A stretch of DNA of 64,000 bases from Amycolatopsis nigrescens CSC17Ta-90 (lineage in GTDB: Bacteria; Actinomycetota; Actinomycetes; Mycobacteriales; Pseudonocardiaceae), in NCBI RefSeq assembly GCF_000384315.1, contig NZ_ARVW01000001.1:7361001-7425000 (forward strand), given 5' to 3'. Numbering within the stretch: the first letter of the stretch is position 1; each line of letters starts with the position of its first letter. The translations under genes were made by a program, and so were the position numbers. The notes below the pieces were generated by a model, which saw only the letters and a list, made by a program, of their open reading frames with translations, was not told the DNA's origin and made no database searches. Shown here piece after piece: positions 1-8,609 of the stretch.

Positions 1-1
1 C

Positions 2-1240
2 GATCTGGGTCATCCGCCGTTCGGGCACCTGGGGGAGCGGGTGCTGGACCGCATCGCGCGGCACCGGTTCGGGCTGGCGGACGGGTTCGAGGGCAACGCG
101 CAGACCTTCCGCATCCTCACCACCACCGACGTGCGCGGGCCGTCCGCGGTCGGCCTCGACCTCACCGCCGCGGTGCGCGCGGCCGTGCTCAAGTACCCCT
201 GGGCCCGGCTGCACTACCCGGATCCGCACCCCTCCGGGCTTCCGGTGCTGCCGCGCGGCGCCGGCGAACCGGAGGACGCGCCCGGCACCGGCTCGGGCAA
301 GTTCTCCGCGTACAGCACCGAACTGGACGACTTCGCCGAGGCGCGGGCGCCGTTCGCGGACCGGATCGAATGGTGGCAGCAGACCGTGGAGGCGTCCGTG
401 ATGGACACCGCCGACGACATCGCCTACGCGATCCACGACCTGCAGGACTTCCACCGGATCGGCGTGCTGCAGCACGCTCCGGTGGCCGCCGAGCTCGGCG
501 GCTGGCTGCGGCACGCGGTAGAGCTGGCCGGGCTGGACGAGCGGACCCTGCTGGCCGAGGGCGGCGGGCCGGGGCGGTCGCTGGAACGCCTGCGACGCAG
601 GCTGCACGCCAAGGACTCGTGGATCGTGGACGACGAAGCCTTCGCCAGCGCGGTGGCCGTGGTGCGCGCGGAGCTGGTGGACGGGCTGCTCGGCAGCGCT
701 TTCGACGGTTCGATCGAGTCCGAGCAGGCGCTCGCCGCCTTCTCCGCGCGCTGGACCTCGCGGCTGGTCGGCGGGGTGCTGCTGGTGTCGTCGCCGCCGA
801 CCAGGAGCGGCCACGTCGCGCTCAGCCCGGCCCAGTGGCACGAGGTGCAGGTGCTCAAGTTCGTGCACCGGCGTTTCGTGCTGCTTCGCCCGGATCTCGC
901 CCTGCACCAACGCGGCCAGGCCAGCCTGGTGTCCACTTTGGTCGATGCGCTGGACGCGTGGCTGGCCGACCGGGACGAGGCGTACCGGCTGCCCCGGCGG
1001 TTGCGGGACCTGGTCGAGCTGGCGCACACCGAGTACAGCGACCTGGCTGGCCGGGCGCCGGAGCTGCTGGTGGGTGCCACCGGTGAGCCGGTGCGGGGTG
1101 CGGACGCGGTGCACGGGCTGGCCAGGGGACGGGCGGTGATCGACTTCGTGTCCTCGCTGACCGACAAGCAGGCGGTGTCGCTGCTGGACGCGCTCTCCGG
1201 CAGGGCGTCGCAGCCGTGGTCGGAGTCCTTCGTGCTCTGA
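2..1240 (+). CDS. dgt: dGTP triphosphohydrolase-like HD protein (5' truncated)
   Basis: The window opens inside this gene, so the true start is missing; the frame is open from base 2. The first residues read DLGHPPFGHLGE, the second half of the HD metal-binding signature of dGTPases, followed by GFEGNAQTFRIL, another hallmark of the family. Such enzymes hydrolyse dNTPs, classically dGTP, to deoxynucleoside plus tripolyphosphate and help control dNTP pools in the cytosol. About 413 residues are visible, so only the short N-terminal part is lost. The next gene follows after about 80 bases on the same strand. Family assignment is firm; substrate preference is not visible. Confidence 0.88.
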   Translation, partial: DLGHPPFGHLGERVLDRIARHRFGLADGFEGNAQTFRILTTTDVRGPSAVGLDLTAAVRAAVLKYPWARLHYPDPHPSGLPVLPRGAGEPEDAPGTGSGKFSAYSTELDDFAEARAPFADRIEWWQQTVEASVMDTADDIAYAIHDLQDFHRIGVLQHAPVAAELGGWLRHAVELAGLDERTLLAEGGGPGRSLERLRRRLHAKDSWIVDDEAFASAVAVVRAELVDGLLGSAFDGSIESEQALAAFSARWTSRLVGGVLLVSSPPTRSGHVALSPAQWHEVQVLKFVHRRFVLLRPDLALHQRGQASLVSTLVDALDAWLADRDEAYRLPRRLRDLVELAHTEYSDLAGRAPELLVGATGEPVRGADAVHGLARGRAVIDFVSSLTDKQAVSLLDALSGRASQPWSESFVL

Positions 1241-1320
1241 ACGGAAGGATCCGAAGTGGACGATCGATCCCGGCGGAACTGTCCAATGAGGACAGTCTGG
1301 CGAACACGTGCGGTGCGCGG

Positions 1321-1992
1321 GTGAGCAGAACGCGGCAGGCGTCCGGCGGCGGTCGCGTCGTCGAGGTCCCGCCGGAGCGGCTGGCGGGCTGGTTCGGCAG
1401 GTTCGCCGAACGCAACGACGGCGTGCTCGCCACCAGGCTGGCCGCGGCCGAGGTGGTGGTGACCGGCGGCAACGGGACGACGGCCACCGCGGTCGTCCCG
1501 TTCGCCCCGCTGGCCGTGCAGCCGGGTGAGCGGGCCGGGTTGTCGATCGAGCCGCTGGTCGAGCACGTTTTCCTGCCGCGCCGGGTCGGCCTGCTGCTGG
1601 TCCGGCTCGGCGGGCGCAGCGTGGGCATCGCCGAGCACGGCAGGGTGCTGCTCTCCAGAACCGACCGGCACCTGGTGCACGGCCGGTCCGCGGCGGGTGG
1701 CTGGTCGCAGCAGCGGTTCGCGCGGCGGCGGGAGGGCCAGGCCAGGCAGGCGTTGCGGGCGGCCGCGGAGGACGCGCTGGAGGTGCTCGGCCCGCGGCTG
1801 GCCGAGCTGGACGCCGTGGTGCTCGGCGGGGACCGCCGTGCGCTGGAGGAGCTTCGCGCGGACCGGCGGCTCGCACCGCTCTTCGCGCTGGCCGGGCCGC
1901 GGGTGCTGGACATCCCCGAACCGCGCCGGACCGTGCTCGACGACGCCGCCGAACGGGCGTTCGCGACCGAGATCCTGGTCCGCGAACCCTGA
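1321..1992 (+). CDS. acVLRF1-type peptidyl-tRNA hydrolase
   Basis: The protein (223 residues from GTG 1321) matches the actinobacterial VLRF1 family, relatives of eukaryotic Vms1/ANKZF1 and eRF1 that release nascent chains from peptidyl-tRNA on stalled 50S subunits. The segment GGWSQQRFARRREGQAR around residues 118-135 is the family's Gln-containing catalytic loop, the analogue of the GGQ/GSxxQ loop. The frame is open up to 1216, but similarity begins near SGGGRVVEVPPERL, so 1321 is preferred. An ABC-F translation factor lies immediately downstream, so two ribosome-rescue functions may be neighbours. Family call is from recalled motif patterns; no search was run. Confidence 0.78.
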   Translation: MSRTRQASGGGRVVEVPPERLAGWFGRFAERNDGVLATRLAAAEVVVTGGNGTTATAVVPFAPLAVQPGERAGLSIEPLVEHVFLPRRVGLLLVRLGGRSVGIAEHGRVLLSRTDRHLVHGRSAAGGWSQQRFARRREGQARQALRAAAEDALEVLGPRLAELDAVVLGGDRRALEELRADRRLAPLFALAGPRVLDIPEPRRTVLDDAAERAFATEILVREP

Positions 1993-2053
1993 CCGGGATG
2001 CCGCCCGGCGGTGAAGCTCGCCACCATCGGGAAAAGCCCTGGACGGCTATCCG

Positions 2054-2059
2054 TACACT
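2054..2059 (+). promoter_or_regulatory. Candidate -10 element for leaderless leader transcript
   Basis: TACACT fits the actinobacterial TANNNT -10 consensus and ends 7 bases before the GTG of the mini-ORF at 2067. Transcription would therefore start at or next to that GTG, giving a leaderless leader peptide. No convincing -35 hexamer is visible. Confidence 0.45.
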
Positions 2060-2066
2060 GGATCTC

Positions 2067-2087
2067 GTGGACATCCTTCTGGAGTAG
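2067..2087 (+). CDS. Candidate leader peptide (six codons) upstream of ABC-F gene
   Basis: GTG followed by codons for D-I-L-L-E and TAG gives a six-residue peptide MDILLE. It begins about where transcription from the -10 at 2054 should start and ends four bases before a perfect 22-bp palindrome. ABC-F antibiotic-resistance and translation-factor genes are often controlled by ribosome-mediated attenuation through short leader ORFs, so this arrangement is suggestive. Nothing beyond position and context supports translation; conservation of the peptide in relatives would be the test. Confidence 0.4.
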   Translation: MDILLE

Positions 2088-2090
2088 CTC

Positions 2091-2112
2091 CGAGCCGGTC
2101 GCGACCGGCTCG
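2091..2112 (+). promoter_or_regulatory. Perfect 22-bp palindrome, possible attenuator hairpin
   Basis: The sequence begins CGAGCCGGTC and is its own reverse complement over 22 bases, allowing a 9-bp GC-rich stem with a four-base loop. It follows the mini-ORF stop by three bases. A run of five T lies some 20 bases downstream (about 2131-2135), too far for a textbook terminator but before the ABC-F start at 2156. It could be an attenuator or a dimeric-repressor operator. Confidence 0.5.
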
Positions 2113-2155
2113 TTCGATGCTGTCCATCCTCGTTTTTCCTACTCGGGAGTCTTCC

Positions 2156-3784
2156 TTGATCACGGCCACCGGCCTTGAGTTGCGCGCCGGCTCGCGCATC
2201 CTGCTGTCCGACACCACCCTCCGCATCCAGGCCGGTGACCGGATCGGCCTGGTCGGCCGCAACGGTGCCGGCAAGACCACCTCGCTGAAGGTGCTCGCCG
2301 GGGAGGGCGAGCCCTACTCCGGCGACGTCAAACAGACCGGGGAGCTGGGCTATCTCCCGCAAGACCCGCGCGAAGGTGATCTTTCGGTCACCGCGAAGGA
2401 CCGGGTGCTCTCCGCGCGCGGGCTGGACGTGCTGCTGCGCGAGATGGAAAAGGCGCAGTCCGCGATGTCCGAGCACGCGGACGACAACGCCAGGGACAAG
2501 GCGATCCGGAAGTACGGCAGGCTGGAGGAACGGTTCGCGTCGCTCGGCGGCTACGCGGCCGAAAGCGAGGCCGCGCGGATCTGCGCGAATCTGGGGCTGG
2601 CGGACCGGATCCTGTCGCAAACCTTGCAGACCCTTTCCGGCGGCCAGCGCCGCCGGGTCGAGCTGGCCCGGATTCTGTTCGCCGCGGCGGAGGCGGGTGC
2701 CGGCGGAAAGTCCGACACCATCCTGCTGCTGGACGAGCCGACCAACCACCTGGACGCCGACTCGATCACCTGGCTGCGCGGATTCCTCAAGTCGCACGAG
2801 GGCGGGCTCGTGGTGATCAGCCACGATGTCGAGCTGCTCGGCGACGTGGTGAACAAGGTCTGGTTCCTGGATGCCACCCGCGCCGAGTTGGACCACTACA
2901 ACATGTCATGGCAGCGTTATCTGGACGCCCGCGCCACCGACGAAAAGCGCCGCCGCCGCGAGCGGGCCAATGCGGAGAAGAAGGCATCCGTGTTGCAGCA
3001 GCAGGCCGCGAAACTCGGCGCCAAGGCGACAAAAGCCGTGGCAGCAAAGAACATGGCCCGTCGTGCCGAGCAGATGCTGTCCAACTTGGACGCCACGAGG
3101 CAGGCGGACAAGGTCGCGCGGATCAAGTTCCCGTCGCCGGCTCCCTGCGGCAAGACCCCGCTCACCGCCGAGGGCCTGTCCAAGTCCTATGGCTCGCTGG
3201 AGATCTTCACCGGGGTCGATCTCGCGATCGACCGCGGAGCCAAGGTCGTGGTGCTCGGCCTCAACGGCGCCGGCAAGACCACGCTGCTACGCCTGCTCGG
3301 CGGTATGGAAACCCCGGACACCGGTGGGACGATCGCCGGACATGGTCTGCGCCTTGGCTACTACGCGCAGGAGCACGAGACGCTGGACCACGACGCGAGC
3401 GTTTGGGCGAACATTCGCCACCTCGCTCCGGATACCGGTGCTCAGGAACTGCGGAACCTGCTCGGCTCCTTCCTGTTCACCGGCGAACAGCTGGACCAGC
3501 CCGCGGGCACGCTCTCCGGCGGGGAGAAGACCCGCCTCGCGCTGGCCGGCCTGGTGTCCAGTGCTGCCAACGTGTTGCTGCTCGACGAGCCGACCAACAA
3601 CCTGGACCCGGCCAGCCGCGCGCAGGTGCTGGACGCGCTGCGCAGCTACGCCGGCGCGGTGGTGCTGGTGACCCACGACCCCGGCGCGGTCGAGGCGCTG
3701 GAGCCCGAGCGGGTCATCCTGCTGCCGGACGGCACCGAAGATCACTGGTCCGCCGATTACCTGGAACTCGTCCAGCTGGCGTGA
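2156..3784 (+). CDS. ABC-F family ATPase (ribosome-associated)
   Basis: Two fused ABC ATPase domains without membrane segments define an ABC-F protein of 542 residues, a family that acts in the ribosomal E-site as translation factors or antibiotic-protection factors. Visible motifs: first Walker A GRNGAGKTT, signature LSGGQRRR, Walker B LLLDEPTNHLD; second Walker A GLNGAGKTT, signature LSGGEKTR, Walker B LLLDEPTNNLD. Between them lies a charged, helical linker (about residues 255-310, rich in K, R, A, Q) typical of the interdomain PtIM. TTG at 2156 gives a start LITATGLELRAG that matches relatives; ATG 2117 is upstream in frame. The leader carries a mini-ORF and palindrome, so inducible expression is plausible. 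Confidence 0.88.
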   Translation: MITATGLELRAGSRILLSDTTLRIQAGDRIGLVGRNGAGKTTSLKVLAGEGEPYSGDVKQTGELGYLPQDPREGDLSVTAKDRVLSARGLDVLLREMEKAQSAMSEHADDNARDKAIRKYGRLEERFASLGGYAAESEAARICANLGLADRILSQTLQTLSGGQRRRVELARILFAAAEAGAGGKSDTILLLDEPTNHLDADSITWLRGFLKSHEGGLVVISHDVELLGDVVNKVWFLDATRAELDHYNMSWQRYLDARATDEKRRRRERANAEKKASVLQQQAAKLGAKATKAVAAKNMARRAEQMLSNLDATRQADKVARIKFPSPAPCGKTPLTAEGLSKSYGSLEIFTGVDLAIDRGAKVVVLGLNGAGKTTLLRLLGGMETPDTGGTIAGHGLRLGYYAQEHETLDHDASVWANIRHLAPDTGAQELRNLLGSFLFTGEQLDQPAGTLSGGEKTRLALAGLVSSAANVLLLDEPTNNLDPASRAQVLDALRSYAGAVVLVTHDPGAVEALEPERVILLPDGTEDHWSADYLELVQLA

Positions 3785-3964
3785 AGCACAACATCCGTTC
3801 GGGTGCTTAGTTGATGTTGAACAAGCACTGGAATGGACCAATATCGCCGTTGATTCGGTAGGTTTTTAGCCAGTCGTCTGGCATTCCGGCCGTCGGTGTT
3901 CGATCATTGCGACGGTAGGGGCCGAATGTGGCCCAGAACACTCTCAGGCGGAAGGCGGACCGAC

Positions 3965-4174
3965 GTGGCTGACCTGAAGAAGGGCGCGCGAATAACCGGA
4001 AACACGCGCGACAAGCTAGCCGCTGACCTGAAGAAGAAATATGAGAAGGGCGCGAGCATTCGCGCCCTGGCCGAGTCCACCGGCCGCTCGTACGGTTTCG
4101 TACACCGGGTACTTTCGGAATCCGGGGTGCAGCTGCGCGGGCGCGGCGGTGCGACGAGGGTGAAGAAGAAGTAG
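3965..4174 (+). CDS. Small helix-turn-helix protein
   Basis: A 69-residue basic protein starting at GTG 3965 behind a GGAAGGCGGA-type ribosome site. The centre, GASIRALAESTGRSYGFVHRVL, reads as a helix-turn-helix of the kind seen in resolvase/WhiA-like and sigma-70-region-4-like folds, and both ends are lysine rich (DLKKGARI, ATRVKKK). Such small HTH proteins are common and well conserved in actinomycetes, but the targets are unknown to me. It stands alone between the ABC-F gene and a convergent membrane glycosyltransferase. DNA binding is likely; the regulon is not inferable. Confidence 0.72.
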   Translation: MADLKKGARITGNTRDKLAADLKKKYEKGASIRALAESTGRSYGFVHRVLSESGVQLRGRGGATRVKKK

Positions 4175-4238
4175 CAAAGTCACGCGGCAGGGCGGCTATC
4201 AGCGACAACGTCTGATGATCGGCCCAACTGGCACACTG

Positions 4239-5528
4239 TCAACCTGTCGGGGAGTTGACCGTGCGACCAGTGGCTTCCGTTTGCTGAAAACAGCACATCG
4301 CGCCGAGTAACACCAGTGGATACACCAGGTAGCCGTAGCGGGTGGCCGGGGTGAGCAGGGTGAAGGCGCCCAGTCCGACGGCGATGCGCAGCAGCGCTTC
4401 GTTCCCCGTCACCGGTGGGCGCCGGTACAGCCAGCCGAGCATGGCGACAGCCGCCATGCCCAGCAGCACGAAGGCGAGCACCTTGCCGGCCGGGCCGATA
4501 CTCGCGATCAGGTAACCGGGCAGCGGGCTGGCCGCCGGGGAGGTCACCACGCCCATGCCGGCCGGGAACTTGATCAGGTGTTCGACGAACGCCTGCGGAT
4601 CCGCCAGCAACACCGGCACGTGCGCCACGGTGCAAGCGGTGATCAGGGTCAGCAGGAAGCCGCCCGCCGCGCGCTTTCCACACCTCGCCAGTATCAGCAC
4701 GGCCACCACCACGGCGGCCGGCGCCACGATGAGCTTCGCGCTCAGCACCAGCGCCATCACCAGGCCGGCCGCGATCGGCCGGTCCCTGGCGGCGAGCGCC
4801 ACCGCGAGCAGCAGCAGGCCGAGCATGGCGAGGTCCGGTCCCTGGGTGGACCAGTTCAGCGCGGTCAGCGGGAACACGACCGCGAACTGCACCGCCCGGA
4901 TCGGGACGGCCGGACGGCCGAGCAGCCGGTGCACCGCGAGCAGGCACAGGCAGGCGGTCAGCGCGAACATCAGCCTGGCGTCGGTCAGCGCGTCGGCCAG
5001 CGGGGTGCCGCCGAACAGGGCTCTCGGCAGCCCGAACACGGTCATCACCGGGCCGTAGGGCGTGTAGTCGTTGACCTCGGGCGGCCGTCCGAGCGAGAGC
5101 ACGTCCAGATACGGGGTGCCGTGCTCGATCAGCAGCGACGCCGAGCGCTCGATCACCCACACCTCGGGCTGCGCGCTCCAGGACCACGGCGTGAACAGCC
5201 AGTCGTTGCCGGTCAGCCGCCGGATCACGAGCACCACCAGCGGCACGATCATGGCCAGCAGCGCGGCCAGCGCCACCCCCGGCCAGCGCGAGCGCCACCA
5301 GCCGGGCCGGAGTCCGCCGGAGCGGGCGGTGAGCGCCAGCCAGCCGCTGTAGCCGAAGGCGAGTCCGTAACCGGCCGCCGCGAACCCGCCCCAGACCCGG
5401 AACCCGTAGAACTCGTTGGTCATCGCGACCACCAGGGCGTAGCCGAAGCAGCCGAGGTAGAGCAGCAGATCGACCGTCAGCGGATTGGCCCGGAACCACG
5501 AGCGCCCCCGCTGTACGGCCTGCTTCAC
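4239..5528 (-). CDS. GT87-like polytopic membrane glycosyltransferase
   Basis: A strongly hydrophobic protein of about 429 residues with roughly ten membrane segments. Layout and loop residues such as GTPYLDVL, NDYTPYGPVM and TPATRYGYLVYPL resemble the DUF2029/GT87 family, polyprenyl-phosphate-dependent mannosyl- or arabinosyltransferases that build cell-envelope glycans outside the membrane. GTG at 5528 is chosen because GGAGG sits four bases upstream; an in-frame ATG at 5567 would add 13 residues but lacks a ribosome site. It is transcribed alone, convergent with the HTH gene. Acceptor and donor are unknown; the assignment is fold-level. Confidence 0.68.
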   Translation of the reverse strand: MKQAVQRGRSWFRANPLTVDLLLYLGCFGYALVVAMTNEFYGFRVWGGFAAAGYGLAFGYSGWLALTARSGGLRPGWWRSRWPGVALAALLAMIVPLVVLVIRRLTGNDWLFTPWSWSAQPEVWVIERSASLLIEHGTPYLDVLSLGRPPEVNDYTPYGPVMTVFGLPRALFGGTPLADALTDARLMFALTACLCLLAVHRLLGRPAVPIRAVQFAVVFPLTALNWSTQGPDLAMLGLLLLAVALAARDRPIAAGLVMALVLSAKLIVAPAAVVVAVLILARCGKRAAGGFLLTLITACTVAHVPVLLADPQAFVEHLIKFPAGMGVVTSPAASPLPGYLIASIGPAGKVLAFVLLGMAAVAMLGWLYRRPPVTGNEALLRIAVGLGAFTLLTPATRYGYLVYPLVLLGAMCCFQQTEATGRTVNSPTG

Positions 5529-5660
5529 GTCGCCTCCGCGCAAGGTCGGCAAGTTCTCAGCCCCCATGCGCAGCAGGTTACCGAGCGGTGTCCGACGCCT
5601 GACCGGCGCCGGCGGAAAATTTTCGGCAACCGGGAAGAAGAAAGTTCAGCACGGCGTTGT

Positions 5661-5700
5661 CCAGGTCATATATCGTTAGAATCTCTACTAATATCTAGCT
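5661..5700 (+). promoter_or_regulatory. AT-rich promoter/operator region before ABC exporter
   Basis: This stretch is strikingly AT-rich for the genome. It holds TAGAAT (5677-5682) as a possible -10 and an imperfect inverted repeat TTAG-n8-CTAA (5676-5691) flanked by ATAT on the left and TATCT on the right, the look of a MarR- or PadR-type operator. No regulator gene is adjacent. Confidence 0.3.
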
Positions 5701-5735
5701 TTGCGCAGACGCGTTTGGACACTGGAGGGGCAGTC

Positions 5736-7601
5736 ATGGACAACACCTGGTCGCTGATGAACTCGGCGATGCACGCCAAGGACGTGCCCAAGGGGCTGAC
5801 CAAGGGCACCGTGCGGCGGGTGGTCGCGTTCGCCAGGCCGCACTGGCGAAGGCTGGCGGTGTTCCTGGTGCTCACGGTCATCTCGGCGGTGCTCGCGGTC
5901 AGCACCCCGCTGCTGGCCGGCCAGGTGGTGAACGAGATCTTCGGCGGGCAGAACGTATCTGCGGTGGTCTGGCTGTCACTGGCGATTGCCGGGCTGGCGA
6001 TCGCCGACGCCGCCTTCGGTCTCGTCGAGCGCTGGCAGTCCGCGCATATCGGGGAGGGGCTGATCCTGGACCTGCGGCGCGCGGTGTTCGAGCACGTGCA
6101 GCGGATGCCGATCGCCTTTTTCACCAGGACCCGCACCGGCGCGCTGGTCAGCAGGCTGAACAACGACGTGATCGGCGCGCAGCGCACGTTCACCGCGACG
6201 CTGTCCGGCCTGGTGACCAACGTGATCCAACTGGCGCTTTCGCTGGCCGTGATGGTCACGCTGTCCTGGCAGGTGACCGCGGTGGCACTGGTGCTGCTGC
6301 CCATTTTCGTGCTGCCGGCCCGCCGGATCGGCCGCCGGATGGCGGATCTGCAGCGCGAGGCCGCTCAGCTCAACGCCGGCATGACCACGCAGATGACCGA
6401 GCGTTTCTCGGCACCCGGCGCGACCTTGGTGAAACTGTTCGGCCGCCCGAAGGTGGAGGCCGGGGAGTTCGGCCGCCGGGCCGGGCGGGTGCGCGACATC
6501 GGGGTCCGCACCGCGATGCTGACCAGGTGGTTCATGACCAGCCTGACCCTGGTTTCCGCGCTGGCGCAGGCGCTGGTCTACGGCCTCGGCGGCTGGCTGG
6601 CCCTGCGCGGTGACCTGGCGCCGGGCACCGTGGTCGCGCTGGCCCTGCTGCTGACCAGGCTGTACAGCCCGCTCACCGCGCTGGCCAACGTCCGGGTGGA
6701 CGTGATGACCGCGCTGGTCTCCTTCGAGCGGGTCTTCGAGGTGCTGGACCTGGACCCGATGATCACCGAGCGGCCGGAGCCGAAGAGGGTGCCGGCCGGC
6801 GCCGTCTCGGTGGAGTTCGACGGGGTGCGCTTCGGCTACCCCTCGGCCGACCAGTACTCGCTCGCGTCACTGGAAGATGTGTCCACTTTGGATCATCGTG
6901 TCGGGGAAGAAGTGCTGCACGGCATCAGTTTCCGTGCCGAAGCGGGTGAGCTGATCGCGCTGGTCGGCTCGTCGGGGGCCGGTAAGTCGACCATCGCATC
7001 CTTGCTGCCCCGACTGTACGATGTGGACAAAGGCGCGGTTCGCCTGTCCGATGTGGATGTTCGCGAGCTGAGCTTCGAGTCGGTGCGGGAGACGGTCGGG
7101 GTGGTCACCCAGGATGGGCACCTGTTCCACGACACCATCAGGGCCAACCTGGAGTACGCGCGCGCCGGGGTCACCGAGGACGAGATCTGGCACGCGCTGG
7201 AACGGGCCAGGCTGGGGGAGCTGATCCGCGGGTTGCCGGACGGGCTGGACACGGTGGTCGGGGAGCGCGGTTACCGGTTCTCCGGCGGCGAGCGGCAGCG
7301 CCTGACCATCGCCAGGCTGCTGCTGGCCCAGCCGAAGGTGATCGTGCTGGACGAGGCCACCGCGCATCTGGACTCCGAGTCCGAGGTGGCCGTCGGCGAA
7401 GCGCTGTCGCATGCCCTGGAGGGACGGACCTCGCTGGTGATCGCGCACCGGCTGTCCACGGTGCGCGCGGCCGACCAGATCCTGGTGGTCGAGGCCGGCG
7501 AGATCGTCGAGCGCGGCACGCACGACGAACTGCTCGCCGCCGGCGGCCGCTACGCCGACCTCTACCACACCCAGTTCGCCGAAACCCCCGCCGCCGCCTG
7601 A
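5736..7601 (+). CDS. ABC exporter, fused permease-ATPase half-transporter
   Basis: A 621-residue type IV ABC exporter: a six-helix transmembrane domain (about residues 25-320) followed by an ATPase domain. The ATPase shows Walker A GSSGAGKST, signature FSGGERQRL, Walker B VIVLDEATAHLDSE and the H-loop AHRLST. ATG 5736 has GGAGGGG 5-11 bases upstream; the frame is open far upstream but without coding similarity. Such half-transporters dimerise and export lipids, peptides or drugs. Residues about 375-400 between the domains (SADQYSLASLEDVSTLDHRV) extend the A-loop region beyond the usual spacing. No partner half-transporter is next to it, so a homodimer is likely. Substrate unknown. Confidence 0.87.
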   Translation: MDNTWSLMNSAMHAKDVPKGLTKGTVRRVVAFARPHWRRLAVFLVLTVISAVLAVSTPLLAGQVVNEIFGGQNVSAVVWLSLAIAGLAIADAAFGLVERWQSAHIGEGLILDLRRAVFEHVQRMPIAFFTRTRTGALVSRLNNDVIGAQRTFTATLSGLVTNVIQLALSLAVMVTLSWQVTAVALVLLPIFVLPARRIGRRMADLQREAAQLNAGMTTQMTERFSAPGATLVKLFGRPKVEAGEFGRRAGRVRDIGVRTAMLTRWFMTSLTLVSALAQALVYGLGGWLALRGDLAPGTVVALALLLTRLYSPLTALANVRVDVMTALVSFERVFEVLDLDPMITERPEPKRVPAGAVSVEFDGVRFGYPSADQYSLASLEDVSTLDHRVGEEVLHGISFRAEAGELIALVGSSGAGKSTIASLLPRLYDVDKGAVRLSDVDVRELSFESVRETVGVVTQDGHLFHDTIRANLEYARAGVTEDEIWHALERARLGELIRGLPDGLDTVVGERGYRFSGGERQRLTIARLLLAQPKVIVLDEATAHLDSESEVAVGEALSHALEGRTSLVIAHRLSTVRAADQILVVEAGEIVERGTHDELLAAGGRYADLYHTQFAETPAAA

Positions 7602-7606
7602 GCGAA

Positions 7607-7661
7607 CCGGCCCAACGTGACGTTCGGCCAATAGAACGAGCCGGACGTCACGTTGGGCCGG
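7607..7661. terminator. Long inverted repeat between convergent genes
   Basis: Arms CCGGCCCAACGTGACGT (7607-7623) and its exact complement (7645-7661) are 17 bp each with a 21-base loop whose edges pair further. It lies five bases after the exporter stop and before the convergent SIS gene, so it could terminate from both sides. It belongs to a set of similar hairpins in this window. Confidence 0.65.
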
Positions 7662-7716
7662 TCGGCGGCGGGAGGAATGGGTGGTTTCGCAGCGGTGGTT
7701 AAGGGCTGGGTCGTGC

Positions 7717-8445
7717 TCAGCCGAGGGCGGGGACGCGAGGGAGGTAGCGGTCGAAGAGGGCGGCGTTGGCCTCGTCGCCACCGACCACATTGGAGCTTTG
7801 CCACAGCGGCACGGCCAGTCCCGCCGGCTCCGCCTGGCGCAGCACCGAACCGAGCACCAGGTTCCACAGGAAGGCGTTGAGCACGGTGGAAAGCGGGGCC
7901 GTCCGCGGGCTCTCCGGCGGGAAGCTGGCGTCGCCGGGACGCACCCCGTTGTCCAGCACCACGCTGGCCTCTTCGATCAGCGTGCTGGCCGCCCGGCGCG
8001 GCGCGGCGGCCACCGAGGCGCGGGAGCTGACCGCGATCACCGGCGCGCCGGCCGCGCGGGCGGTGGCGGCGAGCTCCACCGGATAGGGGTTCACCCCCGA
8101 GGTGGAGAACACCACCAGCACGTCGTCCGGCCCCGGCGCCCGCTCGGCGAGCACCTTAGCCGCGAGCCCGGCCTGACGCTCGGCCTTCGTGCTGTTCCGC
8201 GCGCCGTGCAACGGCAGCAACTCGGGGTGGTAGAGCGGATACACGCAGGCGAGACCGCCGGCGCGGTAGAAGGTCTCGGCGACCGCGGCCAGCGAGTGCC
8301 CTGCCCCGGCGGTGAAGACCAGCGCGTCCGCCCGGACGCAACCCAGTACCAGTTGGGCCGCCTGGTCCACCTGCTCCGCGTTGCGGGTCTCCACTTCGGC
8401 CAGCGCGGCCGCCGTCAGCTGACCGATTTCGGTGCTGCTCACCAC
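7717..8445 (-). CDS. SIS-domain sugar isomerase-like protein (UPF0309 type)
   Basis: About 242 residues with a SIS (sugar isomerase) fold: FTAGAGHS near residue 48 is the phosphate-binding loop at the first strand, and VVFSTSGVNPYPVELA around residue 130 is the second SIS signature, with SxSG-like residues. Proteins of this type bind phosphosugars, often N-acetylmuramate or hexosamine phosphates. GTG 8445 is preferred because similarity starts at SSTEIGQLTAAAL and the total length fits UPF0309; GTG 8451 is an alternative. It overlaps no neighbour and is divergent from the hydrolase gene. Catalytic reaction is not established for the family. Confidence 0.7.
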   Translation of the reverse strand: MVSSTEIGQLTAAALAEVETRNAEQVDQAAQLVLGCVRADALVFTAGAGHSLAAVAETFYRAGGLACVYPLYHPELLPLHGARNSTKAERQAGLAAKVLAERAPGPDDVLVVFSTSGVNPYPVELAATARAAGAPVIAVSSRASVAAAPRRAASTLIEEASVVLDNGVRPGDASFPPESPRTAPLSTVLNAFLWNLVLGSVLRQAEPAGLAVPLWQSSNVVGGDEANAALFDRYLPRVPALG

Positions 8446-8609
8446 ATCCACCAAACCCTTCCGGTGCTTCGCACCGAACAGACGTTGACAGGAGCTTCGG
8501 GAATGATCACGGCGGGTCGCGCGATCTTCCGGGCGCTCCGCCTGCTTGGGTAGAAAGGTTCGACGTGCACCGTATTGGGCTCGGGGCCGGGCAGGCAAAG
8601 GAGGCCTGG

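Noticed and set aside
1216..1320. Longer start (1216) for the acVLRF1 gene
   Set aside because: The extra 35 residues overlap the dGTPase stop, lack family similarity and look non-coding.
3785..3964. tRNA or terminator in the gap after the ABC-F gene
   Set aside because: Only a weak seven-base pairing (CAACATC/GATGTTG) with a long loop; no cloverleaf.
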